64,000 bases of DNA, from the NCBI RefSeq assembly GCF_001949145.1, contig NW_019091462.1, positions 940,171-1,004,170 on the forward strand, written 5' to 3'. Both the position numbers and the translations under genes were made by a program. Numbering within the stretch: the first letter of the stretch is position 1; each line of letters opens with the position of its first letter. Under the pieces are notes generated by a model. It was not told the origin of the DNA. It ran no database searches and saw only the letters and a program-made list of their open reading frames with translations. This DNA comes from Acanthaster planci. Its lineage: Eukaryota > Echinodermata > Asteroidea > Valvatida > Acanthasteridae. Shown here one piece after another: positions 62,743 through 64,000 of this stretch.

Positions 62743-62885
62743 TCAGCAAGCAGGGTCATCGGTCATCTGTCGTTCCTCCTCCCCGCTTCCGGATCCTGTA
62801 AGGCTGGCAAGGATGCCTTCCCCTTCATCGTCAACCGTGTGGATTCCAGCCTCGTCAAGTCCCACCACAGAACTTGTCCCAAACT
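62743..62885 (-). CDS. Possible terminal exon, resembling 60197-60145
   Basis: Starts after a TTTTGCAG acceptor in the same phase as the exon at 60197 and is acidic (GLDEAGIHTVDDEGEG, then GSGEEERQMTDDP) before a TGA. The DEAG..DDEGEG pattern parallels SEAG..EDEETAEE at 60145-60197, suggesting duplicated 3' exons. Function unknown. Confidence 0.25.
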
Positions 62886-63489
62886 CTGCAAAAGTGAAAC
62901 TTCTCCACCCAGACTGGATGGGCTTCATTTAATATGCCAATTCACTTCAAAGTCTTTCTTCTCATCACCTCACTCCATCCTCAAAGTACTGCTGTCTCTT
63001 TAGTAGAAATATTTGACAGTATGTGTGCATCCTACAAAATGATCTTTTTAACAGCCCTACCCTCTCTCTTTTCAGAACCTATCCCTGGCGTCTGTCTGTC
63101 ATGCGCTCACTAAGCTGCTTCGCTTGCTCGGGTGCCATATTTTTAGCTTTGCAAGTTGACTGCAACGCTTGCAGGCTTCAACATTCTCATCACTTGCTTT
63201 CCAATTTGTACTCGCACTATCCCACAGTCCAAATTTTCTGTTTGAAACATTACTGCTTTTTATATCGGTGAGTTTAATTTTTAGCTTCATTTGATTTTAC
63301 CGACTCAACTTTTAACATTCAAGTGTTTTCATATTCCTATTATTTATTTTTGCTTTGCAGCTTATTCACAAGAGCAATTTTTATTTCTGATGAAGAAAAA
63401 GATAACAGATTTATTATTTTGGAATAATCAACCGAACAGTCAAGTAAATTAATAACATCCAGCGCTGAATCTTAGCCACTTTCCTTTTT

Positions 63490-64000
63490 TTTCCCCGACC
63501 GACAAATGACTGGTCGACCAACAGACCAACCAATGACCTGAACCAACTTATTTACTTAATTACATACTTAAAAACTACTGCTTACACTTTTATACTGTCA
63601 CAGCTTACCACTACTTACTTGATTACTGTCACTTCATTTTAGTTACATACATGTACACGGATTACTTTTACTTATACTGACTGACCGATCAACACACCAC
63701 AACCTTATTTACCTGGTACATTTTAACTATTATTTCACTAACATTACATCACTGCGGTACATCCGAACTTACGATTACTGACTGACCACCAACCTGAACT
63801 CCTGACAGCTGACCGGTTCACTTAGTCTACATTTACGTTATTTTACCTACTTAGCCACACACTTACTCGTACTTGTCCACCAACCGACTGACTGACACAT
63901 TGATGACTGTGCATTTACTTCCATCCTTATTCTCAACGACACCAGTATATCTAGTTTCTTATACTAGCTTACGTCTACTCCCGTACAAGCAACTGACCAA
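63490..64000. repeat. Cryptically simple ACTGACTGACC/GACCAACC sequence
   Basis: Irregular tetranucleotide-like words (ACTGACTGACC, CCAACCGACTGACTGAC, ACCAACAGACCAACCAA) recur to the window end without a fixed period. There is no coding frame. Confidence 0.5.

Noticed and set aside
1-64000. CRISPR arrays, operons, ribosome binding sites, bacterial insertion sequences
   Set aside because: The window is eukaryotic with split genes; no regularly spaced direct repeats of CRISPR type were seen.

Overview
The window reads as animal nuclear DNA. It has split genes with spliceosomal introns, AT-rich non-coding sequence, many short inverted-repeat elements and a 623-base assembly gap. The proteins are clearly metazoan, and the frequent TACATGTA runs, TTAA-bounded short elements and foldback-like minisatellite suggest a marine deuterostome invertebrate, most likely an echinoderm. 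The lineage is inference; the gene identities are much firmer.

Five protein genes can be modelled exon by exon with consistent reading phases. (1) FBXO8, minus strand, 17319-21288: F-box plus Sec7-like protein. (2) CEP44, plus strand, 28995-33640: centriole protein. (3) CWF19L2, minus strand, 34704-44136: spliceosome disassembly/debranching factor. (4) MCTS1, plus strand, 44347-47856: translation re-initiation factor. (5) A short NUP98-like nucleoporin, minus strand, 50327-57129: FG repeats, a GLEBS segment (RAE1 binding), then a coiled coil in place of the usual NUP98 C-terminus.

Layout: 1-17300 is gene-poor, with one clear inverted-repeat element and a few weak exon or peptide candidates. 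FBXO8 and CEP44 lie head to head, as they do in vertebrates. CEP44 and CWF19L2 lie tail to tail. CWF19L2 and MCTS1 are head to head with only 210 bases between start codons, so they almost certainly share a promoter. After MCTS1 comes a TTAA-bounded element, then the nucleoporin gene, whose largest intron holds a decayed SGNH-hydrolase mobile-element remnant. From 57130 to 64000 there is repeat-rich DNA with a tRNA-derived SINE and a weak cluster of possible minus-strand exons.

The genes are not an operon. They are housekeeping functions (ubiquitin/ARF, centriole, splicing, translation, nuclear pore) packed as divergent and convergent pairs. The most unusual parts are the nucleoporin gene (two frame-supported GC-AG introns, a duplicated fragment of its GLEBS exon interrupted by a TTAA element, a novel C-terminus), the ancient FBXO8-CEP44 pair, and several hairpin elements beside the promoters.
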